A stretch of DNA of 64,000 nt from Rhynchonema sp. JSB1_4. Taxonomy: Eukaryota; Nematoda; Chromadorea; Monhysterida; Xyalidae. The stretch covers positions 1 to 64,000 of the forward strand of contig JASAMV010002757.1 of NCBI GenBank assembly GCA_030248065.1, read 5' to 3'. Positions 20,047-32,613 of the stretch are shown piece by piece. The notes beneath the pieces are model-generated. The model made no database searches. It was given only the letters and a program-made list of their open reading frames with translations, and had not been told where the DNA came from. The position numbers and the translations under genes are program-made. Numbering within the stretch: position 1 is the first letter of the stretch; each line of letters opens with the position of its first letter.

Positions 20047-22868
20047 GTGTAATGACAGACCAATGCATCTTGATCACATTGCATAAAGATGTCTCATGCG
20101 TCTCCATGCACTAATTACGCGTAATTTGACATCCCGCGGGGAAAGTGACACTTTTATGCACAATTGATGTGCATTTCTGCTGGGCAACATTCCGTTTTGA
20201 TTTATGAACTGTGCGTCCAACCCTCTGGCACCTTAACTTGTTTACCTGTTGGATTTTATCTCGCTTTTGCCTGCAAGTCATGACTTGGGGTGTCAAAACT
20301 TTGACCTAAACTTTTTGTTTGTCTCATCTGATTTTGTCTTTACCGAAACTGTATCACACCTTTTCAATTTCGGCTTTATTCATGCGTGTAATCAAACCAC
20401 GCGCTGTGTCAAAGAGGCGCAATTTCTCACTTACTAGTTTGTTATGAATTTACTATTGTTTCAAATGTTTCATAAAATTACAATGTTACCCAACAAGTTA
20501 CACATATTGCATTTTACACTTGGGTTGGAACCTACACACTCATCTCTCTGGAATGTGTATCAATTTCGAGATTTAACCATGAATGAAATCGTAATAAAAT
20601 TCCATCTGCTTTTGACGAAATGATAGAATGCCAGCTTGAAAGATGTGAAAAATTGCGCCATAAATTTTCGTAACCCTAATTTGAGGTTTCCGGAGTTCTC
20701 ATGAAAAATATGGTGGTTTATGGCGATGGTTTATTGCGGCATTAACCTGATCAAAATCGATAAGCATAAAAGGAACGCTATAAAAATTTATGGTCATTCC
20801 TTGCATGGTTTCGAACATCCGCCCTTCTAAATGTAAAATGTCTAATGTTTTTTTTTATTTTGAAGCTGTTGTTCATTGCGCAGTGTTTTCATGCTCCTTG
20901 GAATTTTCCTGAGATTATTCGTCATTTAGGTATTATAGACGTTGTGTCTTTATTGTTTTTGTTTTGTGTTTCTTTTTCGTCAAAGCAGCATTAATTTGCC
21001 TTTGGTCGGCAGCTCAGTTGCATGTCAGTCACTTTGGCAGAGTGAAAACTGTGTCCTTGTTAGCTCATGCACAGGGTTTGAATCAAATTGACTCACGTTT
21101 ATATTGACTGATTTTTTTATTTTATATCGTACCCTTTACAAGTGAACACAAACCACATGGACATACATAATATTATTTCGCAATGTCAAGGGTACACCTT
21201 TCATCAATAATGTATTGGAAGATCACTTCATAGCGTTTTATTTCGCCAGGTGTCTGACATATGATTTTGTCGCTTTTTGCGTCTGCTTAATTTCTAACAG
21301 ATGGTCACTTTTTGATGGGTACATTTTATTTTTCTACTAACTGTGTTTTATTTAAAGCCAGAGGAACCCCCTTCTCATGGAGTCTCGTGTCAGTTTTTGT
21401 CACAGCAGAGACTTCCCGATACCCCGCAGATGATGCAGGTAACAGTGTACATAGGTATTTCATATGGCATTCGATCCCCCATTTGCCAAATAGGCTTTTT
21501 TAAATATTATAACCCACAAACGTCGCAGTTACCTAAAAATCTAAACCCTTCAAGTGCATTATGTTTTCAACCACGTGTTGTGAAAAAATTTGGGCGCGCA
21601 ATTTGAAAATACGTCGAACAGTCACCGCCTTGGGCGTCTTTTCTCATGTCACATTGCGCTTGAATGTGTGTGTGAGTCGGAAAATTTCTCAAAACACATT
21701 TGCCTATCTCACGTCCATCTTAAGTGCGGCACCACAAGAAGCATTGTATTTCAAATAGTGTATATAATCGTTTGTTTAATTTTAATTTAATGCTCACAAA
21801 TACAGTACGTGGGTTTGTACAAAGTGGAAATCTGTGAATAAATACATAAGGTTCTGTTTGAGCTCATAAGGAATTTACGCACCGAGGTGGAGAGCGTTTT
21901 TTAAAAAAAAATCTTTTCTCTTTTTTTTTTTTCCACGTGGACCGGCATTATTGGATGCGCATCAACTTCAATTACCCACACCTAAAAAAAAACCCTCAAA
22001 CGCGTGTATTGCAATGTTTCCACCCATCTTTCAGTTTATTTGACTTTTTTTGTCTTTTACTCTACTTTTTCCATGTTGTTCAATACATGGTTTTTGTTGT
22101 TGTTATCAGCTCTTTGGCGCTACTTGTTTTGCGCTTACCCACGCCCTCTTCTATATAAGTATATGTTTATTCGTCACGCTTTTCTGTTCCTCCTACACAT
22201 TCATATTTTCTGTGCAAACATCAGTAAATGTCATAAGATTACATTCGTGGGTACCGTTAATGTATCCTGGGTGCCAATGGTGCAGTGCTTTGTACTGCAT
22301 TCACGCCTCACAGTGACTGCTGCACCGGAAGGCAGATTTTGAAAAGAGGCTCAAACGCAATAATGCAGTGATCATCAAATTAAAGTGTGCCCAACAACAA
22401 TTTTCGGAATCGTACTCAGATCAAGTACACATATCGATTTGTCTTTGGAACAGATCCCAAGATCGTAACGTTGTTTTTTGTTGTCTTTTGGTGTAAAACA
22501 TGAGCATTTGGTTTTGCCGCATTTAACGACGAACCGTTTTTCTGAATTTAACGATTTTTCTGTTCTCTCAAATGGATGTGTTAATAAGTTGTAATACCAC
22601 GCTTTAACGGGAGGCCATATGTTTCGGGATGTTTTCAAAACGGGTGCTAAATATTAAAATGGCGCCATATTGATGACTGCGGCGGCAAAAAACGTAAAAA
22701 CTTTTCCAACATTTGTGTTTTCTTAATCTGCCTTTCTTTCTTCTCGCGATCTTTAAAGTTTAAACCAATGCCAGCTTTTTGGGTAGTGTTCCTTCTCATT
22801 TAATGGCATCTAAATTCCGCATGGAGTCACATCTGACAAACTTTGCGTTTGTTGTTGCAGTTTACTCT
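20047..22868. other. Intergenic stretch without a supported gene
   Basis: This is AT-rich sequence with stops in all frames and no repeat family shared with the rest of the window that I could see. Open frames are at most 112 codons and show no known motif. Confidence 0.6.
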
Positions 22869-23770
22869 CCCCCCCCCCCCCCCCCGGTAGGCTCATCCAC
22901 CAGGCCGGGCCTGGTAGGACCGGCCCGGGGCTTCCAACTCGGCTCGCCGGCCAAGGGGGGCTTCGCTAACTCTCGGGCCCGGATTCTCTGATCGGGCTGG
23001 GCCAGGGCGGGGGTTCCATGACTCGGGCCGGGCCGGGGGGGGGGCTTTTCCTAACTCGGGCCAGGCCACGGGGGTGCTCTCCCTAACTTGGGCCGGGCCA
23101 AGGGGGGAGGGGCCTTTCGCTAACTCGGGCCGGGACGGGCCCCCCGGGGGGGGCTTTACCCAACTTGGGCCGGGCCCAGGGGGCTTTCCCTAACTTGGGC
23201 CGGGCCAAGGGGGAGGGGGGCTTTCGCTAACTTGGGCTGGGCCGGTCCCGGGGGGGGGGGCTTTTGCCAACTCGGGCCGGGCCCGGGGGAGGGGCTTTCC
23301 CTAACTCGGGCCAGGCAACGGGGGTGCTCTCCCTAACTTGGGCCGGGCCAAGGGGGGAGGGGGCTTTCGCTAACTTGGGCTGGGCCGGGCCCCGGGGGCG
23401 GGGGTTGCCCACCCTCGGGCTGGGGCGGGCCCGGGGGGGGGGGCTTTCCCTAACTCTGGCCGGGCCAAGGGGGGCTCTAACTTGGGCCGGGCCCAGGGGG
23501 AGGGGGCTTTCGCGAACTGGGGCTGGGCCGGGACCGAGGGGGCGTTTGCTAACTCGGGCCGGGCCCGGGGGGGCTTTCGCTGACTCGGGCTGGGCCGGGC
23601 CCGGGGGGGGGGGGGGTTTGCTAACTCGGGCCGGGCCCGGGGCTTTCGCTAACTCGGGCCGGGCCCCGGGGGGCCTTCGCTGACTCGGGTCGGGCCCGGG
23701 GGGCTTTCGCTAACTCGGGCCGGGCCCGAGGGAGGCTTTCGCTAACTCAGGCCGGGCCGGGGAGGCTGAA
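22869..23770 (+). repeat. G-rich minisatellite preceded by a C run
   Basis: A run of about 17 C (22869-22886) is followed from about 22930 by some 24 imperfect units of 28-45 bp, built on CTAACTCGGGCCGGGCC, a run of 5-12 G and CTTTCG. Unit variants swap CTCGGG and CTTGGG. Open frames through this array, with Gly/Pro/Arg-rich translation, are a by-product of the repeat. This GC-rich island stands out in AT-rich surroundings. Confidence 0.95.
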
Positions 23771-24260
23771 GCTTTGGTTTAATGATGGCCTTGGCTTTTT
23801 GCTGAGCTCGTTTAGGGAAACGGCCTTCCTTTTTGGTTAGTTATTTTCGCACAGGGATCATTCAGGGGTATTGGTTTTCTGTTTGTTTTGTATTGTATTA
23901 TATTCTGTATCATGTGTTATGTATCATATCAAGCCCATCACTTGTTCGTTTTTATTGTTGTCGTGCGTCATTTCATTCTCCTAATTTATGTCATTTATTT
24001 CGTATTTCCATGACCGTTGCAATGAAAATGAAATCGAAAAAGAAACTACTCAATTTGCGTACCGCACCTGAAACATTTTTTGAAATGCAAATCACTCTTT
24101 TGCGAGTGCCGCAGATCCCACTCAATTGAGTGAAAAGTTCACTCAAATTTTCGTTGGTGCGATACCACTCGCCGTTTGAGTAATTTTTTTTACTCAATTG
24201 AGTGGAGAAGGGCCGAGAGAGTAGTTCTTATTCCCTGATCCTGCGATACCTACATTCGCA

Positions 24261-24773
24261 CTGACGATGACCTGGTGCGCCTCTGGCTGTAGACGGATGC
24301 AGCGAGAAACGGGGAATCCGATAGAAGCGTGCCCTCTTTTATTGTGAAACTTTCAGTTTAGACTTGAGAGAATGGTTTTATGCGCGATATTTTAGTCCCA
24401 AATAAGCCATTAATCCCAATATTATTATTATGCAACAGTTCTGTGCCAATTCATTGGTCCAGGTTACGTCATCGGACGGGTTGACTTTGTTGCACAATAT
24501 CATAACAGAATTATGCACAAAAGAAAACTCGCGCCGTATTTGAAAGCGAATGACGCTTGAATTTCGCTCACCTTTTGAAGTCCCAACTCCGCATACATAC
24601 GTACATGCATATGTGTAATTCATCTTCCTGTTTGACCTGTCAGCCGTCACTCATTTTCACGACCCTTGGTGGTTTCAGAACTTTGGTTCATTTTTTAAAT
24701 CTCACGCCACGCTTTTGATTCACCGTGTTAGTTGTTTGCTGTTAGTGCGGACGGTGCTCCAGGTCATCGTCAG
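24261..24773. mobile_element. Element bounded by TGACGATGACCTGGTGC, copy 1
   Basis: CTGACGATGACCTGGTGCGC at the left faces GGTGCTCCAGGTCATCGTCA at the right, 513 bp apart. The interior is AT-rich without a gene. See the finding on the dispersed motif. Confidence 0.6.
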
Positions 24774-24782
24774 AACGTAACT

Positions 24783-24930
24783 CTCGGCACAGGTTCAGGC
24801 CCGGCCGATTCAGGCCCTGCTGGAACTGAGCCTGGGTCTGGGTCGCATAGGCTGGGCCTGAATCGGTCGGGCCTGAAAAACTGGCCTGAAAAGGTTGCGC
24901 CTGAACTTCCGGGCCTGAAAAGTCGCTTAA
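24783..24930. repeat. Dispersed repeat, family M, copy 3
   Basis: CTCGGCACAGGTTCAGGCCC starts a copy in the same orientation as 1274. It ends with CTTCCGGGCCTGAAAAGTCG. Confidence 0.75.
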
Positions 24931-25905
24931 TTTCTTGCGTGGAGCGGGATTTAAACCAAACCAAACTCTCAAACTGCGGCCACGTGAGTGAATGACTCTC
25001 AAAGACTTCCATTCCGCTCTTCTTTTTGTCTGCGCGAAGAATTTTCTTTGTTTTATTTTGTATTTATGTTTTAGAGTTGTTTTCAGTGTTCCCAAAATTA
25101 TTACGAAATATTTCCTCAAGCTCGTAGTCGCAGCTGCTAAAATATGAACTTTCGAGTGTTCCCTTGTACTATGTCCACCAAAACCACCAAATCCAGAGAC
25201 TGCTCTACAATTCTCGCGGTTTCTGGCTGGCTTTGATGTTAGCAGATGATGATGCAGCATAACTCACCACCAGCTGTCGATGAATTTATAAATCTTCAAA
25301 AGTTATTGGGTACCAGTTGTTCAGCTGCTTGTACTGTGTATGCATCTTTATTATCCTATGGTTCAATGCTTGTTAAAACTGGTACTGACAAAATTTTAAA
25401 AGGCGGACTTCTGAAAACTTTCCTCACCAGCACAATATTTAGTTCCACATGTTGAGCCGCAGATTGTACCGCGTTCCATTTGAAGAACAGAAAGCACACA
25501 ATCGCAGTCTGCCAAGGAATTGGCTACACAACCGTATAAATAATCTTACGCACATAATCGCACAGTCTTACACGCGCGGTACTAATATTATAAGATTGTT
25601 ATAATGTGCGAACTTGTGACAGATTAGTGCATTCGTTCAGTGCGTGGATGTCCATAAGTTTTAAGATTGACTGTCGAAGTTTAAAATTGCGTTCGCTTTT
25701 AGTGTATTATTTAACAACGCATTGGAACATAATCATTTTAGGTTTGATATAATGTTTGTCCATAAGAGTGATTTTTTTGACGGACCCCCAGCCTGGCACG
25801 ATAGACAAGCTACCGCAAATGCGAAACCTTTTGAAGTTGTCAAAGATTGACATCTATGTTATGATCTCTCAGCAAGTTTGTGTTTGTCAGTTGACTAGCC
25901 CTGCA

Positions 25906-26410
25906 CAGGGTTGGGCAAAAACGTTTTTATTTTTCAAAAAATCGTTTTTTTTTTAAAAAACGTTTTTTTTAAAAAAACGTTTTTTTAAAACGCCCAGATG
26001 ACCAAAATATGCCCGCAAAAAAATGGAAAACGCTCATGTCGGGAAGAAAACGTGGTTAAATGAAGTAATTCTATGTCTTCTGAGGCAAAATAAACGGGTT
26101 TCAACCCTTTTCTAGCGAGTTGCTAAGATCCCATATCAGACCCGCATCATGGCACCAACTTTGGCCGGGGTCATCATTGAAAGTCAAACTCCGTATATCG
26201 ACGTATCGAAGTAAAAATTGGTCGAAAATTTTTTGAAAAAAAATGGGACCAAAAATTGATTTTCCTTGATAATCAGGGTACTTTCCCTGAAAAATCGGGG
26301 AAAATCAAGGAAATTCAGGATTTAAAAAAACGAAAAACTACCCAGGCGTTTTTTTTAAAAAAACGTCGTTTTTTTTAAGAAAAAACGCCGTCGTTTTTTG
26401 CCCAACCCTG
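25906..26410. mobile_element. hAT-type MITE, family A, copy 2
   Basis: The 505-bp element has the same ends and core as the copy at 16668. It is flanked by a perfect 8-bp duplication GCCCTGCA (25898-25905 and 26411-26418). This is the best evidence for hAT membership of the family. Confidence 0.93.
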
Positions 26411-27354
26411 GCCCTGCATTTGCACTGATGATGACCTGGTGCACCACTGTCAGTGGGAAATGTGACAGTTGAACAAAGGAAGACTGTTTCAGGGTATTCT
26501 CTGATCTGATTAATTGAATTATCTGATCTCTATCTTCATATCTCGATTGAAGGTGTGCATTGGCTGAAATCTCTGTTGAATAAGGACCGGTATCAAACTA
26601 GGTAATAGGTCTTGTCCGATTTTGCATCAAGATTTTCCTGGTATGCCAACGAATTTGGCTAGATTTACTGAATTTCCCTAATTTCGACCCATGTGAAGGA
26701 TCCACGTAACTACAGTATCCTAAAACAATTTTTACGCTGGTCAAAATTCCACAGTGGCAGCAGTAAATGTCGATAATACGAAAAGTCACGTGACCGTGTG
26801 CGTACCCGACCAACCAGCAAGTTTTATGAAACCAAACTGTTTCTGAACGGTTATTCCTGTCACTTTTACTTCACGTCAATTAGGCCGCAATTGTAAGGGT
26901 ATAATTTCTAGCATTACAACCAGGATGACCCCAAGTTGTATAATTGTGGTGATATCGATACTTTGTCCTACAGTTTTACAGCCCCAACACGGCAATTGCT
27001 ATACTATTGCAAACGTACATACATCGCATTGTTTCTGGCTGCTTTATCAACGGAGTATGCGTTTTATTCTTGTCGAATAATAAATATACGTAGCTGCATA
27101 TTTCGATAACGGTCCCCAAAATAAATAAAGTTTCATATTTTCATTTTATTTCTGATAACGTTAAGCCGCCTAAAAACATTCGAATGCAATAAGTTGCAAT
27201 GTTCAAACTCAGTGGGACCAAAGCTGCGCCCACTTAATTTTGTTCGCGTTATTTGTCAGCAGAAAACTTTTTCTGATAACGGTTCTGAATTAAGCATTTT
27301 GTTGTACATATATCGTTTTATATTTACTACCACTTTAAGCGTGGTGATATGTTA

Positions 27355-27661
27355 GGGCTCCACCAGATAGACCCGAAACCCGAAACACGAAATATAAATT
27401 TTTTCTATGTCCATGTTTCGGGTTTCGGGTTTTGAAAAAAAAAACCCGAAACCCGAAACAAGAAGCATGATAATCGAAAATGTTTCGACTGACCGAATAA
27501 ATTGGGCACGTCAGCTACAAGTGGCAAGACCGAAACATTTTCGATGATCATGCTTTGTGTTTCGGGTTTCGGGTTTTTTTTTCAAAACCCGAAACCCGAA
27601 ACATGGACATAGAAAAAATTATGTTTCGGATTTCGGGTTTCGGGTCTATCTGGTGGAGCCC
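27355..27661. mobile_element. PIF/Harbinger-like palindromic MITE
   Basis: This 307-bp near-perfect foldback has arms of about 120 bp. It starts GGGCTCCACCAGATAGACCC and ends with the inverted form. TTA flanks both sides (27352-27354, 27662-27664). A 3-bp TTA duplication with GG/GGG ends is typical of PIF/Harbinger. The arms contain repeated CCCGAAACCCGAAAC blocks. Confidence 0.85.
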
Positions 27662-27999
27662 TTACAGTTTTCAAACGACACGTTTCTGGCCTGAACAGAC
27701 TTGTGTTAACTCGTACTGGCCTAACCATAAATAGTGGTGGATCAACTTGAATTAAACACAGCGAAAAAACCGTTGTTTACGTCTGTTTACGCTTGTGTAT
27801 TAAGATAGGAAGCCATTTTTGCGTAAACAGACGGGATTATTTCATAATGCTGTGTTTACATATTGTAAGTGCTCAACAGAAGTCAAATATCAAATTTTCG
27901 AATATCAAAATTTGAACGTTGATTACAAAGCACAGGCACTGTACAGAAATCGAACGAGCCCCACCCAGCTTAACAGCAAATAAAGCTGCCCCTCCACAG

Positions 28000-30199
28000 C
28001 TGTTCTACAAAGTTTGTCAAAATTTATTTACTTTTGGTTTCTTGTACACACTCCTTGACCACTCTGCTCATATCTTTCACCGTGCTATGAATATTGCAAA
28101 ACACTTGTAAAATTACAAACTCTGCTCTCGAAAACTTTTCACATAGTATAAGTATGTATGCAGGTTAGCGCAAATCGCTGGTTCAAGATTTTCTTTGAGA
28201 CAGTCAATACAAGCAATATTTCATCAATCTGAGCTCTAAATTAGGCCCAAATGGAGCCGCGCTTCCGTTTGAAATTTTCGTTTTTCAATTTTCGACAACT
28301 GCCAATTACAACTTTAATGGCGACCATTGTAGATCAAATCAGCGTGTTTTACCAGACGGGTTAAAATTTTTCATCGCTCAAAATTGCGCACCGCTCTATT
28401 TTTATTGCCCCGTGCAAAGACAAAGAATTGCAGAAAAAGTTTTGGAATTTGTCGCGCGTGGCGCGAAAATGATTAATTACCCCCCCCCCCAACTACTGTA
28501 CTGTAATGTCCCTTTCTGGGCTGGATGCGCTTTGTTTATATTTTATTTTTATTGGTTTTCTACTTTGACCTCACGCAGATGAAAACTCGTTCATGTTTTG
28601 CTGTAAACAGTTATGGGGATGACACGCTTGAAAAAAATTGTGGTTGCAAAATTCGGTTTGCTTTTTCAGAAGCCTACTAAAAGCCTTTCTGTTTGGAGCT
28701 TTGTTGCAATTCAATATGCGAAGTGCTGACTTCTCCCCAACCTGGCAAAAAAATAGTTTCCAGATAGGGATTATTACATTACGATTATGTAAAAAGGTTA
28801 CAATTGGTGCTCTGTACTTATCACCTGTTCATTGCCAGCGTGAATTACTGATGTTTCAGGATTCAAAGTTAGAACCCAACTTTTCCACGACAAACAGCAG
28901 TAACTCTGAGCAGCATTGGCTCTGAGACCCGCAAGGTGAAAAAACGGTGCAGGCAGACATGCACTTGTGGTTTCGGCGCGATATTTTTTACGTCGTACTG
29001 TACAGTGCACCAAATTTTCATATCTCTACTAAAGTTGTAATGTGTTTTTTATTGCGGGCTATGGACTGTTTTCTAAACTTTACCATATTTCGTGCGTTTT
29101 AAAAATGATTATTGTAGTTGCCGTCACAACAACCAAGATTTAGTGGTTAGATACCACATGAAAAGTTTCAAGTTTACAGTTTAAGGCCATTGAAATGTAC
29201 ATGCAAGTCTGATCAGATATTGATATGTTTCATTTAGACCATTTTTATCAGATCAATTACAAATTAGTTGCGGTCAGTTATATCTTGGTTTAAAATATGG
29301 TCATTCCACTGATGACAGAAAATTGGTCCATCTAAAATCGTTGCATTTTACAGCGCTTTTTTCGAACTTTTGTACTTTACCGGCATGGCGACTCAAAATT
29401 CGTGTCTTTTGGACTTGGTATTTTTATCTGGCATTAGTAACTCCAGCTCATATGCCAGAGTGGTCAACCGTAAGTAATACAGTGATCAAGTCAAACTTTC
29501 ACTGACACTTTAAGTTGCGTTTTCAAAACATCGAATTTTTCGTCAAATTACTAAAGCACGGTGATATGGTCCCTCTCAAAATTACATCATTACCAAAAAA
29601 CAGGAAAAACTGCCGAAATCCCATAAAAGTGCTTTTACAACCTGCTAAAAGCTTTCTAACCTGCCTGCGCGCCTTTAAGCCATTTTCAGATGTTTTTACT
29701 CTCTTTTTCCGTTGTTAAAGATGTTTGGGATCACCTATCTTTTTCATATTTTTATTACTGGACCTGGCTGAAAGCTCTTCAGCCTTTGGAAAACTGCAGT
29801 CCCCCTGCTATCAGGCTTGCCTTCCCTTAACGCGAGCTTGCCAAAAAATGCTGCTCGCTTACTGCTTTGTGGACAAATGTATCTTAAAGCGACACATTAG
29901 CCGGCCAGTTCTCATCGACGCCTGTGCATTAAGCAAGTAACCGTCTTTTTATTTATCTCATCTCTTGCGTATCCATTCAGACCCCGGTGGACCGGAAAAT
30001 CCCGCCACAGATAAATTTTAACGATCTGATCTACCGTCCTATGGGACCTGGGATAGTTGGTCTGTTTTGTGCGCTGTAATCAATACATATGTACTGTATG
30101 TATACATACATACATGTATAACTATTAACGTTATTCTGCATATTTTGTGGTATCATTGTGACAGTTTAAAGGTTACTTATCCCACGTTTAATTATACTA
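28000..30199. other. Intergenic stretch without a supported gene
   Basis: I see no repeated family, splice chain or domain here. A C run lies at about 28482-28491. Confidence 0.6.
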
Positions 30200-30353
30200 C
30201 CCGAGTTTTCAACCCCTCCCCCAAATAGGGCCCGCTTACAGACGGAAATCCGAGTCGGCACCATGTATTTGGATAAACCGAACCATAGAACAAAAAAACC
30301 GATTTCCCCACTTTTTTCAGTTACACCCCGGGGCTCTATTTAAAAAATTCCGG
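30200..30353. mobile_element. MITE, family O, short diverged copy
   Basis: CCGAGTTTTCAACCCCTCCC at the left and GGGGCTCTATTTAAAAAATT then CCGG at the right resemble family O ends. The boundaries are approximate. Single ends without partners occur at about 15510 and 19372-19388. Confidence 0.45.
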
Positions 30354-30629
30354 TATATCTGTACTTTGCACATAGCGACGCGTTTTTTGCTTCGGGTCAT
30401 CTTTTTCGGCACCGCGGTTCCAAACGAGACGTGTTAGTTTATGCGTCATGTTTTTTTCGGCAATAATTTTTCTCCTGTCACAGAAACAAATTGATTTTCT
30501 GTTCGCATAAACAGTTGGTTTCGTTTCTGTTTGCGCAATAGTTGCATATTTTTTCGCTGATTAATTCTGTCACGTCTGTTATACTGTACAAGGCAATATC
30601 AACATGAGATAATCCTGGTTTAGCCTACA

Positions 30630-31333
30630 CTGATGATGCTCTGGTGCACCTTGCATACTTCTGTGAAAAGTCGCTTGAAAATAGGCTTCATAAAAAAGTC
30701 GCTTCATAAAAATATAGTGTTCAATTCACACTATCATCAAAGTGAACCTGCAGTTGGTCGGTGCTTAACATCCGAGGTGTGATGGCGGACAAAACAGCGG
30801 GTGCAAAAATACCGGTATCTGGCCTCTCGGAACTGTTTTATTCAGAAGTTCCATGCCTTAACAAAACTTAACCCAATGCCCAAACCATGCCTCAATGTCC
30901 AAGATGGCGGTCTAAACAAAAACAGCGCCAACTGTTTTGTGCGAACCAGAAAGGTGTCAGAAATCGCGCCAAAGTGTCCCTCATCTACATATATAGTTCC
31001 GTCCGGTGTTTGAAATTCCCACCAAAATGAGCGCCAAGAGACGCACCAGTTTTGTGACAGCTTCTTGACAGCTAAGAAAGAACCATGCATCTTCTTATAT
31101 TCTTTCTGACACCCAAATTAATGCTAATTCCGGTCTGCCCTTATCGGTTGTAAACAAAATTGCTTTGGGGACCATCATATTCACAAGGAGACCTGTTCTT
31201 GGGTACCGTTTTTTTGTAGTCGTGCAATTATGTACTATATGTTATTATTTTCATGCATACATGAATGTTCATGCATATTTCGATTGCTCCAGCTTTCTTT
31301 CCTGGCCACAGCGGGGCATCAGGTCATCGTCAG
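30630..31333. mobile_element. Element bounded by TGACGATGACCTGGTGC, copy 2
   Basis: CTGATGATGCTCTGGTGCACC at the left reads TGATGATGCTCTGGTGCACC in its last 20 bases. It faces AGGTCATCGTCAG at the right, about 700 bp away. Pairing of these ends is inferred. Confidence 0.45.
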
Positions 31334-31339
31334 AGCATA

Positions 31340-32342
31340 ACTGCACCACACACACTCAAGGGACCCGTCCATTTTTGAGCTGTACCCAAAAAATATTAAT
31401 CCAGATTCATGCATGGATCATCCTCTTTTGGCATCCCCTGGCTGTCAATCAAGCGAAACCGTATGCTAGAAATGGTCGTCTTTATCAATAATCCTGGGTA
31501 CCGTTTTGTCACTAACTGATGTTTCATTCATAGGGTACTCAATATGGCATACGTACCTTATTCGTCCGTTTGTTTGTATTATTATTATTGGCGCGCGAGC
31601 TAAGATTTTCATAAAATAAGCAAATAAACCAGAACCCCCCGTGCTTATGCCAAAGCGCGCGCGCAATCAAAATATGCAATAAAATCACTGCACTGGAGTG
31701 TAAAGTGAGCTTATACTACAATACATATAAATAGCTTGATGCAGGGCCGCATTTGCTGGAAGTCGATTAAAGCTTCTGCTTCACATGTACGTACGTGTGG
31801 ACCAAAAAGGCCACACACATGTATCTAAATATAGGTCCACTTCTTGCGTTGTCCAATACCCGAAATAATGCTAGTATGTACTACGCTTGCCATGCCGCCC
31901 CCAGGTCCCCTTATATTGCTTTAGTGGCACTTTGTGCATAATCTTGTGCCGACCATCTTACGGAGTGTCCAACCTTCGCGTTATTACGTTTGGCGGAGGG
32001 ATTCACCATGAAAGTACCCATGCTCAGATGTAATTCACTACGAAATGACCATTTTGCTTCACCCTTGCTTGGCACTTGCGTACTTAAGTGCGTAATGGAA
32101 AGCGGAATCACGAATTCGAATTCGGAACATTCATTTGGGCGGAATAGATTTGTTCTTATCAGGGCTGCTGAAATTAAGAAGGGTCGAGCTCTCTCGGCAT
32201 GAAATTTTAGCGCTGGTACACTCGTATAGTGAGTCATTCGTATATAAAACGTGCTTTGTGAAATTTTCTGCCATTTGGAAGCATTTGCATCACCATTTTC
32301 CAATGCACATTTTTACACACGGCTTGCATTTCACGGCGGACG
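31340..32342. other. Intergenic stretch with one unassigned 130-codon frame
   Basis: A minus-strand open frame of 130 codons spans 31911-32303. It has no motif I recognise, and an opposite-strand frame of 70 codons overlaps it. I do not call it a gene. Confidence 0.4.
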
Positions 32343-32613
32343 GGCAATTGAGCAAAGCATATTTGAGCAAGACCACTTTGAACAAGTGAAAAAGAGCAGA
32401 GTCCAAAAGAGCAGAACGTAAAAACAAATAGGCCTAAGCCTAAGTCCAAACACAAAACTAAGCCTAAGTGTAGGTATAAGCCTGAGCCTAGGCCTGATAC
32501 CTAAATCAGCCCAAGCCTAAGCCATTGGAACAAAACAAGTGCTCTGCTCTTTTGGCTCTGCCCTTTTTTCTTGCTCAAAGTGGTCTTGCTCAAATGTGCT
32601 TTGCTCAATTGCC
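32343..32613. mobile_element. Foldback MITE with GCCTAA-rich loop
   Basis: Arms of about 70 bp start GGCAATTGAGCAAAGCA and continue TTTGAGCAAGACCACTTTGA. The inverse arm ends TTTGCTCAATTGCC. The loop, about 32430-32525, is made largely of degenerate GCCTAA units. Confidence 0.82.

Noticed and set aside
23264..23683. 139-codon Gly/Pro/Arg-rich frame
   Set aside because: It is a translation of the G-rich minisatellite. Unit lengths are not multiples of three and the frame drifts, so it is not a coding repeat.
22869..23770. CRISPR-like or CpG-island promoter reading of the GC-rich array
   Set aside because: The units are contiguous and variable with no unique spacers, and no gene start follows. 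It is a minisatellite in eukaryotic DNA.
24117..24207. Palindromic CACTCAATTGAGTG blocks
   Set aside because: They are short, AT-rich inverted repeats without clear element ends or a second locus.
31911..32303. Minus-strand open frame of 130 codons
   Set aside because: It has no recognisable motif and no neighbouring exons, and a frame on the other strand overlaps it. The length alone is possible by chance in 64 kb.
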